DNA from: Streptomyces venezuelae
GTDB taxonomy: Bacteria; Actinomycetota; Actinomycetes; Streptomycetales; Streptomycetaceae
Assembly (NCBI RefSeq): GCF_008642375.1
Contig: NZ_CP029194.1
Span: 620,001 to 684,000 of the forward strand
DNA length: 64,000 nt
Direction: 5' to 3'
Position 1 is the stretch's first letter. The number at the start of each line of letters is the position of its first letter. Shown here in pieces: positions 1 to 7,848 of this stretch. Position numbers and translations under genes: made by a program. Below the pieces are notes generated by a model. That model was not told the origin of the DNA, did not search any database, and worked only from the letters and a program-made list of their open reading frames with translations.

Positions 1-329
1 ACGGTGCCGGGTCCCTGGAGGCCGGCGGCCACGGTGAACAGGCCGTTGCTGGTGGACGGGGCGAGGGCGATCTCGTGGGGGCGGGCGTCGAGGAGCCGGG
101 CCGCCGAGCTCCGTGCGGCGTCGCTGAGGGCGAAGAGCCGGTCGAGGTCGGCGGGGTCCGAGCGGGTGGCCAGATCGATCGCGGCGGCGAACGCGGCGGC
201 GGCCCGGCGGGAGAGCGGGCCGACCCTGGCGTGATCGAGGTAGCCCGCCCGCGGGCCACGGGCGGGGGCCTGAGCGGGCGCCGTGGAGTCGGCCGACCCG
301 GGTGCCCGTGGATGAATTTGATCGTTCAA
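1..329 (-). CDS. Class V aminotransferase (PLP enzyme), N-terminal part only
   Basis: The gene runs leftwards off the window edge, so only about 109 residues are visible. After a variable Ala/Pro-rich leader, the protein reads GYLDHARVGPLSRRA, then a helix, then RPHEIALAPSTSNGL. This is the usual opening of class V aminotransferases of the isopenicillin-N epimerase/cysteine desulfurase type, where the substrate-side strand precedes the PLP phosphate-binding loop. The PLP lysine lies outside the window, so the substrate cannot be inferred. I chose the TTG at 329-327 because GAGGAA (rev 341-336) sits 6 nt before it and the frame closes with a stop at 353-351. A fair promoter lies upstream (382-410). 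It is not closely similar to the second class V enzyme at 43.5-44.7 kb. Confidence 0.75.
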   Translation of the reverse strand, partial: MNDQIHPRAPGSADSTAPAQAPARGPRAGYLDHARVGPLSRRAAAAFAAAIDLATRSDPADLDRLFALSDAARSSAARLLDARPHEIALAPSTSNGLFTVAAGLQGPGT

Positions 330-382
330 AATCTGTTCCTCAAGATGACATCAGCTTGATCTTCCCGGAATTTGAAGGTTCA
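315..382. repeat. Pair of 14-bp direct repeats flanking a transcription start
   Basis: AATTTGATCGTTCA (315-328) and AATTTGAAGGTTCA (369-382) match at 12 of 14 positions and are spaced 54 bp apart. The first touches the TTG start codon of the leftward aminotransferase gene, and the second abuts its predicted -10 hexamer. Both are AT-rich islands in GC-rich DNA. The placement suggests operator half-sites for an unknown regulator. No adjacent regulator gene is visible. Confidence 0.4.
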
Positions 383-410
383 CATTAGAGAGCCGATGCC
401 TGCTCGACAA
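382..410 (-). promoter_or_regulatory. Promoter of the leftward class V aminotransferase
   Basis: Read on the minus strand, TTGTCG (410-405) and TAATGT (387-382) are separated by exactly 17 nt. This fits a vegetative (HrdB-type) promoter, with transcription starting near 375 and a leader of about 45 nt. Confidence 0.45.
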
Positions 411-567
411 GAGGTCGGACGAGGCGAACCCGCCGCCCTTCGGGGGAACCCGGCGCGGGGCATCGCGCGGCGCCGGCGGATGTCCGCCGAGTTCGGGCTA
501 TCCATGGCCACAGCCGACGGTCGCCCGCGACCGTCACTGTCCGGGAGACCGGAAAGGTGGGAGACCA

Positions 568-1053
568 GTGGCCGTCCAGCCCATTCCCGAGGGATACCCG
601 CACCTCACGCCGTACCTCTGCGTCGACGGAGCCGCGGCGGCGATCGACTTCTACGTGTCCGTGCTGGGCGCGGTCGAGCGCATGCGGATGCCCGCCCCCG
701 GAGGGACCATCGGCCACGCCGAGCTGGCCTTCGGCAACTCGGTGATCATGCTCGCGGACGAGTTCCCCGGCCTGGACTTCCGCTCACCCAAGGTGGTCGG
801 CGGCACCCCCGTCACCCTGCACCTGTACGTGGAGGACGTCGACGCGGTCTTCGCCAAGGCCCTCGCGCGGGGCGCGAAAGAGCTCCAGCCGGTCAAGGAC
901 GAGTTCTACGGCGACCGCACCGGGCAGCTCGAAGACCCCTTCGGCCACCGCTGGAACCTCGCCACGCACGTGGAGGACGTCCCCGAGGAGGAGATGGCGA
1001 AGCGGGCGCAGGAGGCGATGCAGTCCATGCAGCCGCCGTCCGACGCCGCCTGA
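568..1053 (+). CDS. VOC/glyoxalase family protein, PhnB-like
   Basis: This 161-residue protein has the single-chain VOC fold. LTPYLCVDGAAAAIDFYVSV opens the first beta-alpha-beta-beta-beta module, and GTPVTLHLYVEDVDAVFAKA opens the second. The C-terminal motif DRTGQLEDPFGHRWNLATH is typical of PhnB-like members of the glyoxalase/dioxygenase superfamily. Members of this branch are often metal-binding but mostly have no known substrate, so the function stays open. The tail (VPEEEMAKRAQEAMQSMQ) is a polar helix. The GTG start at 568 follows an AGGTGGGAG ribosome site. The gene stands alone, with a G/C hairpin downstream at 1099-1121. Confidence 0.85.
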   Translation: MAVQPIPEGYPHLTPYLCVDGAAAAIDFYVSVLGAVERMRMPAPGGTIGHAELAFGNSVIMLADEFPGLDFRSPKVVGGTPVTLHLYVEDVDAVFAKALARGAKELQPVKDEFYGDRTGQLEDPFGHRWNLATHVEDVPEEEMAKRAQEAMQSMQPPSDAA

Positions 1054-1098
1054 GCGTCGCACCCGCACGGACCGAAGGCGTCGGGTCACTTGGCCGCA

Positions 1099-1121
1099 CC
1101 CCCCCCTTCCATTCGGGGGGG
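1099..1121 (+). terminator. Short C/G hairpin after the VOC gene
   Basis: Seven C (1100-1106) and seven G (1115-1121) can pair around an 8-nt loop, 46 nt after the VOC stop codon. There is no T tract, which is normal for Streptomyces terminators. Confidence 0.45.
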
Positions 1122-1297
1122 CGACGAAGTGGCCCGCCCTACGGACAACACTCCTCTCTGACCACATACCTGAATGCAAGTCAGGCATACGGATCCTGCC
1201 AGGAGCCTTGCGCGCCCTCCGAACTCTCCCTAACCTCCCGGCCAATGGTTAGGAAGACTTCCTGTCCTTTCGCGCACCACTCCCCCCAGGACGCCCT

Positions 1298-4200
1298 ATG
1301 CCACAGACGCCCCGGCCCCATCGACACCGACCGCTCCGCTCCCTGGCGGTCCTCGCCGCCCTCGCCACCGCCCTGACCCCGGTCACGGGACTCGGCGCTC
1401 CGGCCGCCGCCGCGGACGCGCCCGTCACGCAGGCCGCACCGGTCGCACCGGCCGCGATACCCGACCTCACCAGCGCCAACCGCCGCGCCCCGATCCCCGG
1501 ACTGCCCGACTGGAGCAGGGCCGGATACCGGGGCGGCGCCCCGCTCCCCGGCGCCGCCGAGGCGCACCCGGACGCGGCCTGCCACATCACGGCCTCCGAA
1601 CTCGCCGCGCAGTACGGCGTGCGGGCCGACGACACCGACGCGACGAGCGGGCTCCAGCGGGCCGTCGACGCGATCCGTACGACGTGCACCCCCTCCGCCG
1701 GCTTCACGAAACTGTCGTCCATCACCCTGCCCGCGGGGCGGATCCTCGTGACCCGCCAGCTCGCCCTGGACGCCGACTACATGGTGTTACGCGGCGCCGG
1801 CACGGACCGGACGACGCTCGCCTTCCGCCCCGACGCCGACACCCGTTACGACACCCTCACCGCCGACGGCAGCGACTGGGACGAGGACGGCATGACCCAC
1901 GGTGCCGGGAAGGGCGGCTGGACCTGGCCGGGCCGCGGGCTGCTGCGCGTCCAGACCCGCGAGGTCTCCCCGAAGTACGCGAGCGACCACGCCTCCGCGC
2001 CCGCCGGCCGGAAGGACCTCTTCGAAGGAAGCGTGAACCAGCACTGGGCGAGCGGTGTGCCCCTGCGGGAGGGCTCGCCCATCGGTTCCACCCAGGTCAG
2101 GCTCGCCGCCAACACCGACATGAACCGCTTCAAAGCCGGCGCCCCGCTCTGGGTCGGCGCCGCCAACACCGCGAAGTTCTACCAGCAGCAGACGATCAAC
2201 GACCCGTCCACGTACGTGAACCTGCATATGCGGCAGCAGACCTTCCGGATCGCTGCCGTGGACACCGCGGGCAGGAACCTCACCCTCGACAAGCCCCTCG
2301 AGTACGACCTGCCGCTCAACTCGACCTCCGACGGTTCTGCCGCGATCGGCGGCACCGTCTACCCGAGCCGCGTGACGCCGCTCAAGGTCGTCCAGGGCGT
2401 CGGCATCGAGGACCTCGGCATCACCCAGGAACTCGACGGCATGCCGAAGCTCGGCGGGGGCACGTACGACGTCACCCCGGCCGACGCCAAGGCCGACTTC
2501 GGGAACATCGCCCCGGAGTACGCGCAGCACGGCATCGTCCTCAAGTGGGCCGCCGACGTCTGGATCCGGCGGGTCGCCACGCGGATGACCGGCTCCCACG
2601 CCGTCGTGACCGAGAACGCCAAGAACGTCCAGGTGCAGGAGTCGTCCTTCGACGGTTCCTGGAACAAGGGCAAGGGCGGCAACGGCTACTTCCGCGGCTC
2701 GCGCGTCTGGGACTCGTTGTACGCCTACAACACGAGCCGGAACCTCCGCCACTTCACCTTCCAGTGGTCGGCCTCCGGCAACGTCGCCGTCGGCAACGAC
2801 TTCGACAGCGACCTGAACCTGCACGGCGGTTGGGAGCGCCGCAACCTCTTCGAGAACAACAAGGCCGCGGTCCCCTTCGAGAACTCCTCGAAGAACTGCC
2901 GCGCCAACTGCGGCGAGGAGGGCGGCGGCGGTACCGACGACTCGACCTGGTGGCCGATCTGGTGGGGTGCGGGCGCCAAGGCGGTGAAGTGGTCGGGCGC
3001 GACCGGCCCGCAGAACGTCTTCTACGGCAACGACCTGAGCAAGCAGACCACGGCCGGCGGCACGTACCGGCCGTACTACCCCGACCGTCAGCGCCTCTAC
3101 CAGCTGGGGAGTTCGGCCGCCGACCCGTCCGCGTACCAGCACCTGACCGCGAACGGCTCGGCCATACCCGACTGGGCGGGCAGGGAGAACCTCGACTACA
3201 GCAAGGCCCCGCACGCCGGTGTGCACGCGTCCCGGACGGACACGTCGGGCTCGCTCTTCCTGAAGCCGACCGGTACGGCTCCGGGCCCCGGCGGTCCGGA
3301 GGTGCCCCCGGCACCGGTCTCGGCGGGCAAGCCGGCGACGGCTTCGTCCGTCGAGTCGGCCGGGTTCGAGGCCTGGCGCGCGGTGGACGGCGACGCGGGC
3401 ACGCGGTGGGCCAGTGCGGAGGGCGTGGACCCGCAGTGGATCCGTATCGACCTCGGTGCGCGGCACACCGTCTCCCGCGTGAAGCTCGACTGGGAGGCCG
3501 CGTACGGGAAGACCTACCGCATCCAGATCTCCGACGACGGGACGAACTGGACCGACATCCACTCCACGGGCACCGGCGACGGCGCCGTCGACGAGCTGAC
3601 GGTCTCGGGGACGGGCCGCTACGTCCGGATGTACGGAACCGCGCGCGGCACGGCGTACGGCTACTCCCTCCACGAGTTCGAGGTGTACGGCACGCTCGCA
3701 CCGGACGGCGGCACCCCGGGCGGCGGCCCGGTGGTGGACGTCTCCACCGCAGCGCAGCTCCGGACCGCGCTGGCCGGCGCACAGCCCGGGCAGACGATCA
3801 GGCTGGCCGCCGGCGAGTACAGGGGCGCCTTCGTCGCCCGGACGCCGGGCACCGCGTCGGCCCCGATCACCCTCACCGGGCCCGCGAACGCGGTGCTCGT
3901 CAACGACGGGCCCTCCGGCACGGCGCCCTCGTGCCCGGCCCCGGTCGCCGGCTGGGACTCCGGGTACGGACTCTGGCTGTTCGGCGCCCCGTACTGGAAG
4001 CTGACCGGGTTCACGGTGCGGGACTCCAAGAAGGGCGTCGTCCTCGACGACTCGCACCACGTCACGCTCGACGGTGTCTCCGTCCACCACGTCGAGGACG
4101 AGGCGGTGCACTTCCGGCGCTCGTCCTCCGACGGCGTGATCCGGAACTCCACGATCAGCCACACCGGTCTGGTCCAGCCGGGCTACGGCGAGGGCGTCTA

Positions 4201-4699
4201 CATCGGCTCCGCCGGGTCCAACTGGTCCTGCCACGGCAACACCGGCGGCGTCGACCGCTCGGACCGGATCCAGGTCCTGGACAACAGGATCGGCCCGAAC
4301 GTCACGGCCGAGCACATCGACATCAAGGAAGGGACGGCGGACGGCGTCATCCGCGGGAACACCTTCGACGGCACGGGGATCAGCGGCCAGAACTCCGCCG
4401 ACTCCTGGGTCGACGCCAAGGGCACCGGCTATCTGATCGAGAACAACACCGGCAGGTTCGCCCCGCCCGGCACGTTCGCCAACGGGTACGAGACCCACAA
4501 CCCGTCGACGAACCCGTCCTTCCTGAACGGCTGCGGCAACGTCTGGCGGGGCAACATCTCGGACCTCGGCGGCGCCGGCGCGTACGCCATCAAGATCACC
4601 TCGACGTCGAAGTGCACCGCCGCCCCGAATGTCGTCCACTCCGGCAACACCGTCACGAACGCCGTCTCGGGCCTGACGAACGTGCCCGTCACGCCCTGA
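1298..4699 (+). CDS. Large secreted beta-helix protein with central CBM32 (polysaccharide lyase-like)
   Basis: This is an 1133-residue exported protein. Residues 1 to about 39 form a signal peptide: basic start, long Ala/Leu core, PAAAADA cleavage region. Residues roughly 100-650 carry repeated short hydrophobic strands and Asn-rich turns of a right-handed parallel beta-helix. Residues about 676-798 are an F5/8 type C (CBM32-like) module, recognised by TASSVESAGFEAWRAVDGD, WIRIDLG and YGYSLHEFEVYG. After a short linker, residues about 811-1132 form a second beta-helix starting AAQLRTALAGAQPGQTIRLA, as in PL6/PL9-like pectate and alginate lyases. A role in degrading plant or microbial polysaccharide is likely, but the substrate is unknown. 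Codon 164 is TTA (1787-1789), so translation should depend on the bldA tRNA. A strong terminator follows at 4708-4737. Confidence 0.85.
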   Translation: MPQTPRPHRHRPLRSLAVLAALATALTPVTGLGAPAAAADAPVTQAAPVAPAAIPDLTSANRRAPIPGLPDWSRAGYRGGAPLPGAAEAHPDAACHITASELAAQYGVRADDTDATSGLQRAVDAIRTTCTPSAGFTKLSSITLPAGRILVTRQLALDADYMVLRGAGTDRTTLAFRPDADTRYDTLTADGSDWDEDGMTHGAGKGGWTWPGRGLLRVQTREVSPKYASDHASAPAGRKDLFEGSVNQHWASGVPLREGSPIGSTQVRLAANTDMNRFKAGAPLWVGAANTAKFYQQQTINDPSTYVNLHMRQQTFRIAAVDTAGRNLTLDKPLEYDLPLNSTSDGSAAIGGTVYPSRVTPLKVVQGVGIEDLGITQELDGMPKLGGGTYDVTPADAKADFGNIAPEYAQHGIVLKWAADVWIRRVATRMTGSHAVVTENAKNVQVQESSFDGSWNKGKGGNGYFRGSRVWDSLYAYNTSRNLRHFTFQWSASGNVAVGNDFDSDLNLHGGWERRNLFENNKAAVPFENSSKNCRANCGEEGGGGTDDSTWWPIWWGAGAKAVKWSGATGPQNVFYGNDLSKQTTAGGTYRPYYPDRQRLYQLGSSAADPSAYQHLTANGSAIPDWAGRENLDYSKAPHAGVHASRTDTSGSLFLKPTGTAPGPGGPEVPPAPVSAGKPATASSVESAGFEAWRAVDGDAGTRWASAEGVDPQWIRIDLGARHTVSRVKLDWEAAYGKTYRIQISDDGTNWTDIHSTGTGDGAVDELTVSGTGRYVRMYGTARGTAYGYSLHEFEVYGTLAPDGGTPGGGPVVDVSTAAQLRTALAGAQPGQTIRLAAGEYRGAFVARTPGTASAPITLTGPANAVLVNDGPSGTAPSCPAPVAGWDSGYGLWLFGAPYWKLTGFTVRDSKKGVVLDDSHHVTLDGVSVHHVEDEAVHFRRSSSDGVIRNSTISHTGLVQPGYGEGVYIGSAGSNWSCHGNTGGVDRSDRIQVLDNRIGPNVTAEHIDIKEGTADGVIRGNTFDGTGISGQNSADSWVDAKGTGYLIENNTGRFAPPGTFANGYETHNPSTNPSFLNGCGNVWRGNISDLGGAGAYAIKITSTSKCTAAPNVVHSGNTVTNAVSGLTNVPVTP

Positions 4700-4707
4700 C
4701 CGCCACG

Positions 4708-4737
4708 GAGCCCCCTGCCTCGTACGGCAGGGGGCTC
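4708..4737 (+). terminator. Strong intrinsic terminator of the beta-helix gene
   Basis: GAGCCCCCTGCC (4708-4719) pairs perfectly with GGCAGGGGGCTC (4726-4737) over 12 bp around a 6-nt loop, starting 9 nt after the stop codon. Confidence 0.85.
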
Positions 4738-4753
4738 TGCGATCCTGTGCGGC

Positions 4754-5521
4754 GTGACGCTCGCGCCGCTCGCCCCCGAAGCCGTGACCCCTGACCCGCC
4801 CCATGCCCCGCCGAGTCCCCTCCTGACCCAGTCGTGGCTCGACCTGGCCTTCCTCCACTGGCCCGTCGACCCCGCCGTGGTCGCCCCGCTGCTGCCGGCC
4901 GGGACCGTCCCGGACACCTTGAACGGTGTGACGTACGTCGGGCTCGTCGCCTTCCGGATGCACCGGGTCGGATGGTTCCGCCTGCCCGGCGTCCCCTATC
5001 TGGGCAGCTTTCCCGAGACCAACGTCCGCCTCTACTCGGTGGACGCGCGGGGCCGGCGCGGTGTGGTGTTCCGTTCGCTCGACGCCTCGCGGCTCGTGCC
5101 CGTCGCCTTCGGGCGGGCCCTCTTCCGGCTGCCGTACGTCTGGTCGCGGATGGCCGTCCGCCATGACGGCGCCACCGTCACGTACTCCAGCAGCCGGCGC
5201 CTGCCCGGGCCGCGCGGCGCGCACAGCCGGATCGTGGTGCGCGTCGGGGAGCGCGTCGAGGCCCCCACCGAGCTCGAACACTTCCTGACGGCTCGCTGGG
5301 GCATGCACACCGCCTTCTTCGGGCGGCCGCTCTACCTTCCGAACTCGCACCCGCGCTGGCCGCTGCACCGCGCGGAGCTGATGGCGTGCGAGGAGAACCT
5401 GGTGGCAGCGGCGGGCCTGCCCCGTCCGGTCGGCGCGCCCGTGAGCGTCCTGTACTCGCCCGGCGTCCCGGTGGAGTTCGGCCTCCCGCCCCGCCGCCCC
5501 GGCGGCGTCCCCACGCCCTGA
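4754..5521 (+). CDS. DUF2071 family protein (YqjF-like)
   Basis: The 255-residue protein matches the DUF2071/YqjF family. It has an early SWLDLAFLHWPVDPAVVAPLLP motif, the conserved VTYVGLVAFRMHRVG block, NVRLYSVDARGRRGVVFRSLDA, and a C-terminal arm with the basic WGMHTAFFGRPLYLPNSHP stretch. The family is widespread in actinomycetes and has no assigned activity; it is related in fold to acetoacetate decarboxylase-like proteins. The start is uncertain. GTG 4754 has no good ribosome site, and GTG 4784 in the same frame would remove ten residues of variable leader. The gene lies 16 nt after a terminator, so it needs its own promoter or read-through. It faces the small secreted-protein gene across a hairpin at 5614-5647. 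Confidence 0.75.
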   Translation: MTLAPLAPEAVTPDPPHAPPSPLLTQSWLDLAFLHWPVDPAVVAPLLPAGTVPDTLNGVTYVGLVAFRMHRVGWFRLPGVPYLGSFPETNVRLYSVDARGRRGVVFRSLDASRLVPVAFGRALFRLPYVWSRMAVRHDGATVTYSSSRRLPGPRGAHSRIVVRVGERVEAPTELEHFLTARWGMHTAFFGRPLYLPNSHPRWPLHRAELMACEENLVAAAGLPRPVGAPVSVLYSPGVPVEFGLPPRRPGGVPTP

Positions 5522-5613
5522 ACGGAAGCGGAGGGGCCACCGCTCGGATCATCCGGCGCTGGCAAGGTCGCCCCGCCCCGCCGCGCGCAGGTCATCCGGG
5601 TCCGGACAGGCCG

Positions 5614-5647
5614 CCGGCACCGTGCCTGTCGTGCTGCACGGTGCCGG
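5614..5647. terminator. Bidirectional hairpin between convergent genes
   Basis: CCGGCACCGTGC (5614-5625) and GCACGGTGCCGG (5636-5647) form a perfect 12-bp stem with a 10-nt loop. It sits between the DUF2071 gene and the convergent small secreted-protein gene and can serve both. Confidence 0.8.
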
Positions 5648-5700
5648 TTCGGAGGTGGATGCGTCGTCGCGACCACGCCTCGGGTGTCGGACGGGGTCGG

Positions 5701-5997
5701 TCAGGTGGAGATCTCGGGGAGCAGGCCCGTGACCGGTGCCGCCTGGTCGGTGAGCTGGTGGATCTGGCGCAGTTCGTTCAGCCGGCCGAGTCCGCCCAGC
5801 TGGCTCTCGATGCCGGGGAACTGCGCGCGGGACTCCTCGGGGATGCCGGTCGTCGCGACCGCGTCGAGCTCGCTGACCGGGTTGACGGGCGGGCCGAGCG
5901 GAGTGGCGACCGAGACGGCCTGCGCCGCCGACGCGCCGAGGCACGAGAAGGCGGCGGCGACGGCGAGGACCGAGGAGATACGTCGTGATGAGGTCAT
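5701..5997 (-). CDS. Small secreted protein of unknown function
   Basis: This is a 98-residue protein. MTSSRRISSVLAVAAAFSCL followed by GASAAQA is a clean Sec signal peptide, leaving a mature chain of about 70 residues. The mature part is acidic and amphipathic (PVNPVSELDAVATTGIPEES, then QLGGLGRLNELRQIHQLTDQ) and has no cysteine, so it is not a chaplin or rodlin. I do not recognise the family. The ATG at 5997 gives the canonical signal peptide, although GAGGGG is only 1 nt away. GTG 6006 would add three residues. It lies downstream of the TerD gene on the same strand with an 80-nt gap. Confidence 0.65.
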   Translation of the reverse strand: MTSSRRISSVLAVAAAFSCLGASAAQAVSVATPLGPPVNPVSELDAVATTGIPEESRAQFPGIESQLGGLGRLNELRQIHQLTDQAAPVTGLLPEIST

Positions 5998-6077
5998 ACC
6001 CCTCACAACGGAGCGACGCGCCGACGGACACGGCCGCGCCTCGGTCCCGCCCTCCGAACGGGGGGACCCCTCCCCCG

Positions 6078-7373
6078 CTACACCCGCTTCAACCGGGCCC
6101 GCCACGGACCGTCGGCCGCCTCGAACTGCACCACGAGCGGCCCCGTCGGCAGCGGAACGGTCTCGCGCCGCGCCCCGATCTCGTTGACGAGGTTGTCGTC
6201 CATGGGCAGGGCGGTGTGGTCGTCGTGCCGGGAGAGTTCGTAGATGTTGACGATCAGGTTGTCGTCGCCTCCGTACTGGATGGCGAGGTCGGCCACTCCC
6301 CCTGTGTGCAGCAGCACGTCGGGGCCCCGGAACTCCTGTTCCTGTTCCGTCAGCACACGAGCCGCTGCCAGGGGTGACACCTCCATCCGCCACGGCCCTT
6401 CCGCCTCCACCCTGAGGCGGAGGTTCCCCTTCCGGGGAATCGTGGCGAGCACCCGGCCCCGGTAGTCGTCCTCGGTGCTGTTGACGAGCCAGTCCTTCTC
6501 CTTGTTCTTCCAGTCGAGGACCGTCAGGCCCGTGTACCCGTCGCCCTGCACGTCGAGCTGGACGACGACCGGACCCGGCGGGAGCCCGCTCACGGTGATC
6601 ACGTCGTTGTCCCGGCCGGTCTGGGTGTACGGCGCGAAGACCGGTCCGTACGACCAGGCGGGTCCGTACGACACCGGGGCCGGCGCGACGGGAGCGACGG
6701 GAGCGACGGGTGCGACGGGTGCGACGGATGCGGCGGATGCGGCGGGAGCGGCTGGCGGCACCGGCGGCTGCGGAGGCAACGCGAAGGCCGGGGCCGGCGG
6801 GGCGTACGGGGCAGGCGGGGCGTACGGGGCAGGCGGCGCGGCCATCGGCGCCGGCATCGCCTGGGGTGCCTGTGGCGCGACCGGTCGCGCCACGTCCACC
6901 CCGTGGTCCGTGGCGAGGCCCTCGAGGCCGTTCGCGTAACCCTGGCCCACCGCCCGGAACTTCCAGCCACCCGCCCGCCGGTACAGCTCCGCCAGCACCA
7001 TCGCCGTCTCCGGGCCGCCGTCCGTCACGTCGTACCGAGCGACCGACGTGCCGTCGGGGGCGAAGGCCTCCACCGAAAGACCGGCGACGTCCCGCATCGT
7101 CGCACCGTTCTCCGTCGAACCGACCACCAGGACGCGGGTGATCCGGTCCTCGACCGTGGGGAGGGCGACGTCCAGCCAGGCCGTGCCGCCGCCAGCGTCC
7201 GTCAGCCGGATCGCACCGGACGGATGCATCGGTGCTCCGTGGAAGACGACGTCTCCGTCACCTCCGACCGTGCCACCGTCCATGAGCAGCAGAGCCATGG
7301 CGTCCACCCCGCCGCCCCGTACGGCGACCCTGAGCGCGACGGACGGTACGAAGCCGTTCTCCCCCTTGATCAT
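6078..7373 (-). CDS. TerD-domain stress protein with Pro-rich linker and duplicated C-terminal module
   Basis: This 431-residue protein has three parts. Residues 1 to about 165 are a TerD (tellurite resistance/stress) domain, with KGENGFVPSVALRVAVRG at the start and DGDVVFHGAPMHPSGAIRL in the calcium-binding region; such domains bind Ca2+ at Asp clusters. Residues about 175-255 are a low-complexity linker of APP, YAPPAP and APV repeats. Residues about 260-431 hold two related beta-sandwich modules whose ends match: VEAEGPWRMEVSPL and FEAADGPWRARLKRV. The protein is probably cytoplasmic and linked to membrane or redox stress; the ligand is unknown. The ATG at 7373 is preferred because an upstream in-frame extension to 7463 is not TerD-like and has no ribosome site. 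Confidence 0.8.
   Translation of the reverse strand: MIKGENGFVPSVALRVAVRGGGVDAMALLLMDGGTVGGDGDVVFHGAPMHPSGAIRLTDAGGGTAWLDVALPTVEDRITRVLVVGSTENGATMRDVAGLSVEAFAPDGTSVARYDVTDGGPETAMVLAELYRRAGGWKFRAVGQGYANGLEGLATDHGVDVARPVAPQAPQAMPAPMAAPPAPYAPPAPYAPPAPAFALPPQPPVPPAAPAASAASVAPVAPVAPVAPVAPAPVSYGPAWSYGPVFAPYTQTGRDNDVITVSGLPPGPVVVQLDVQGDGYTGLTVLDWKNKEKDWLVNSTEDDYRGRVLATIPRKGNLRLRVEAEGPWRMEVSPLAAARVLTEQEQEFRGPDVLLHTGGVADLAIQYGGDDNLIVNIYELSRHDDHTALPMDDNLVNEIGARRETVPLPTGPLVVQFEAADGPWRARLKRV
6685..6747. repeat. Seven 9-bp tandem repeats encoding the APV linker
   Basis: Seven copies of a GCGACGGGA-like 9-mer lie head to tail, the last three diverged, and encode Ala-Pro-Val triplets in the TerD linker. 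A second duplication, an 18-bp unit repeated twice, lies at about 6799-6835. Because units are multiples of 3, copy changes alter linker length without shifting the frame. Confidence 0.8.
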
Positions 7374-7488
7374 CGACCCCACGGCGCGACGGCCCTTCCC
7401 CTCGTGTCCCCACCCTTGTTGATCACAGTTGCGATCCTGCATTCGAACCGCGCCCGCAGGCAAGGCCCTTCATCGACGGGCCGGAAGG

Positions 7489-7725
7489 TCAGGCGCCCGC
7501 CAGCTCGGCGTTGGCTCGCTCCGTGACCAGCGTCAGGACGTGGCCCGCGGTCGCGAGGTCCTCGGCCGGGATGCCGGCGCAGAGCCGGGCGGAGATCCCG
7601 GCGGACTCCGCGGAGGTCACCGTGCCGAACTCCCGTCCGGCGTCGGTGAGTCTCAGCCGGGAGATGCGCGCCGACCAGGCGGGGTGTGGGTGGGGCGGCC
7701 GGAGGGGGTACGCACTCCTTGCCAC
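7489..7725 (-). pseudogene. C-terminal remnant of a MarR-type regulator
   Basis: The frame encodes RISRLRLTDAGREFGTVTSA followed by a helical tail ending VTERANAELAGA. This resembles the last third of MarR regulators: the wing strand with R-L-T-x-x-G, then the C-terminal dimerisation helix. The N-terminal dimerisation helices and the recognition helix are missing, and no frame upstream supplies them. A full MarR protein would be about 145 residues. Upstream, an AT-rich TATAAGTTGTAAGTGGC and an internal AAGGAG look like a surviving promoter and ribosome site, suggesting an internal deletion. The 20-bp element of the next gene lies directly upstream. It may still be transcribed, but DNA binding is unlikely. 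Confidence 0.5.
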
Positions 7726-7746
7726 TTACAACTTATAGCGCACAGG

Positions 7747-7766
7747 GGGGCTTGCGGCAAGGCCCC
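7747..7766. promoter_or_regulatory. Rifamycin-associated element (RAE) upstream of helR
   Basis: The 20-mer GGGGCTTGCGGCAAGGCCCC is, as I recall it, the rifamycin-associated element described upstream of rifamycin-inactivation genes (such as rph and iri) and helR in actinomycetes. It is an imperfect palindrome extended by matching CAGG/CCTG flanks. It lies 82 nt before the helR start, so rifamycin-inducible expression of helR is expected. Confidence 0.85.
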
Positions 7767-7848
7767 TGTCGTACCGCAGAATCTCTCTTCCAAGGCCCAG
7801 ACCTGCAGAAACGGGAGATCGTTGCCCCCTCGCACCGAAGCTGATGAC

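Noticed and set aside
1787-5368. 1193-residue open frame antisense to the beta-helix and DUF2071 genes
   Set aside because: It is a GC-bias shadow: composition is Arg/Gly/Val-rich with no domain, and it crosses a strong terminator of the opposite strand.
6061-6076. GGGGGA/TCCCCC hairpin after the TerD gene as a terminator
   Set aside because: The stem is 6 bp with a 4-nt loop only 1-2 nt from the stop codon and is expected by chance in such C/G runs; too weak to list.
7373-7463. N-terminal extension of the TerD protein
   Set aside because: The extra 30 residues do not match TerD proteins and have no ribosome site.
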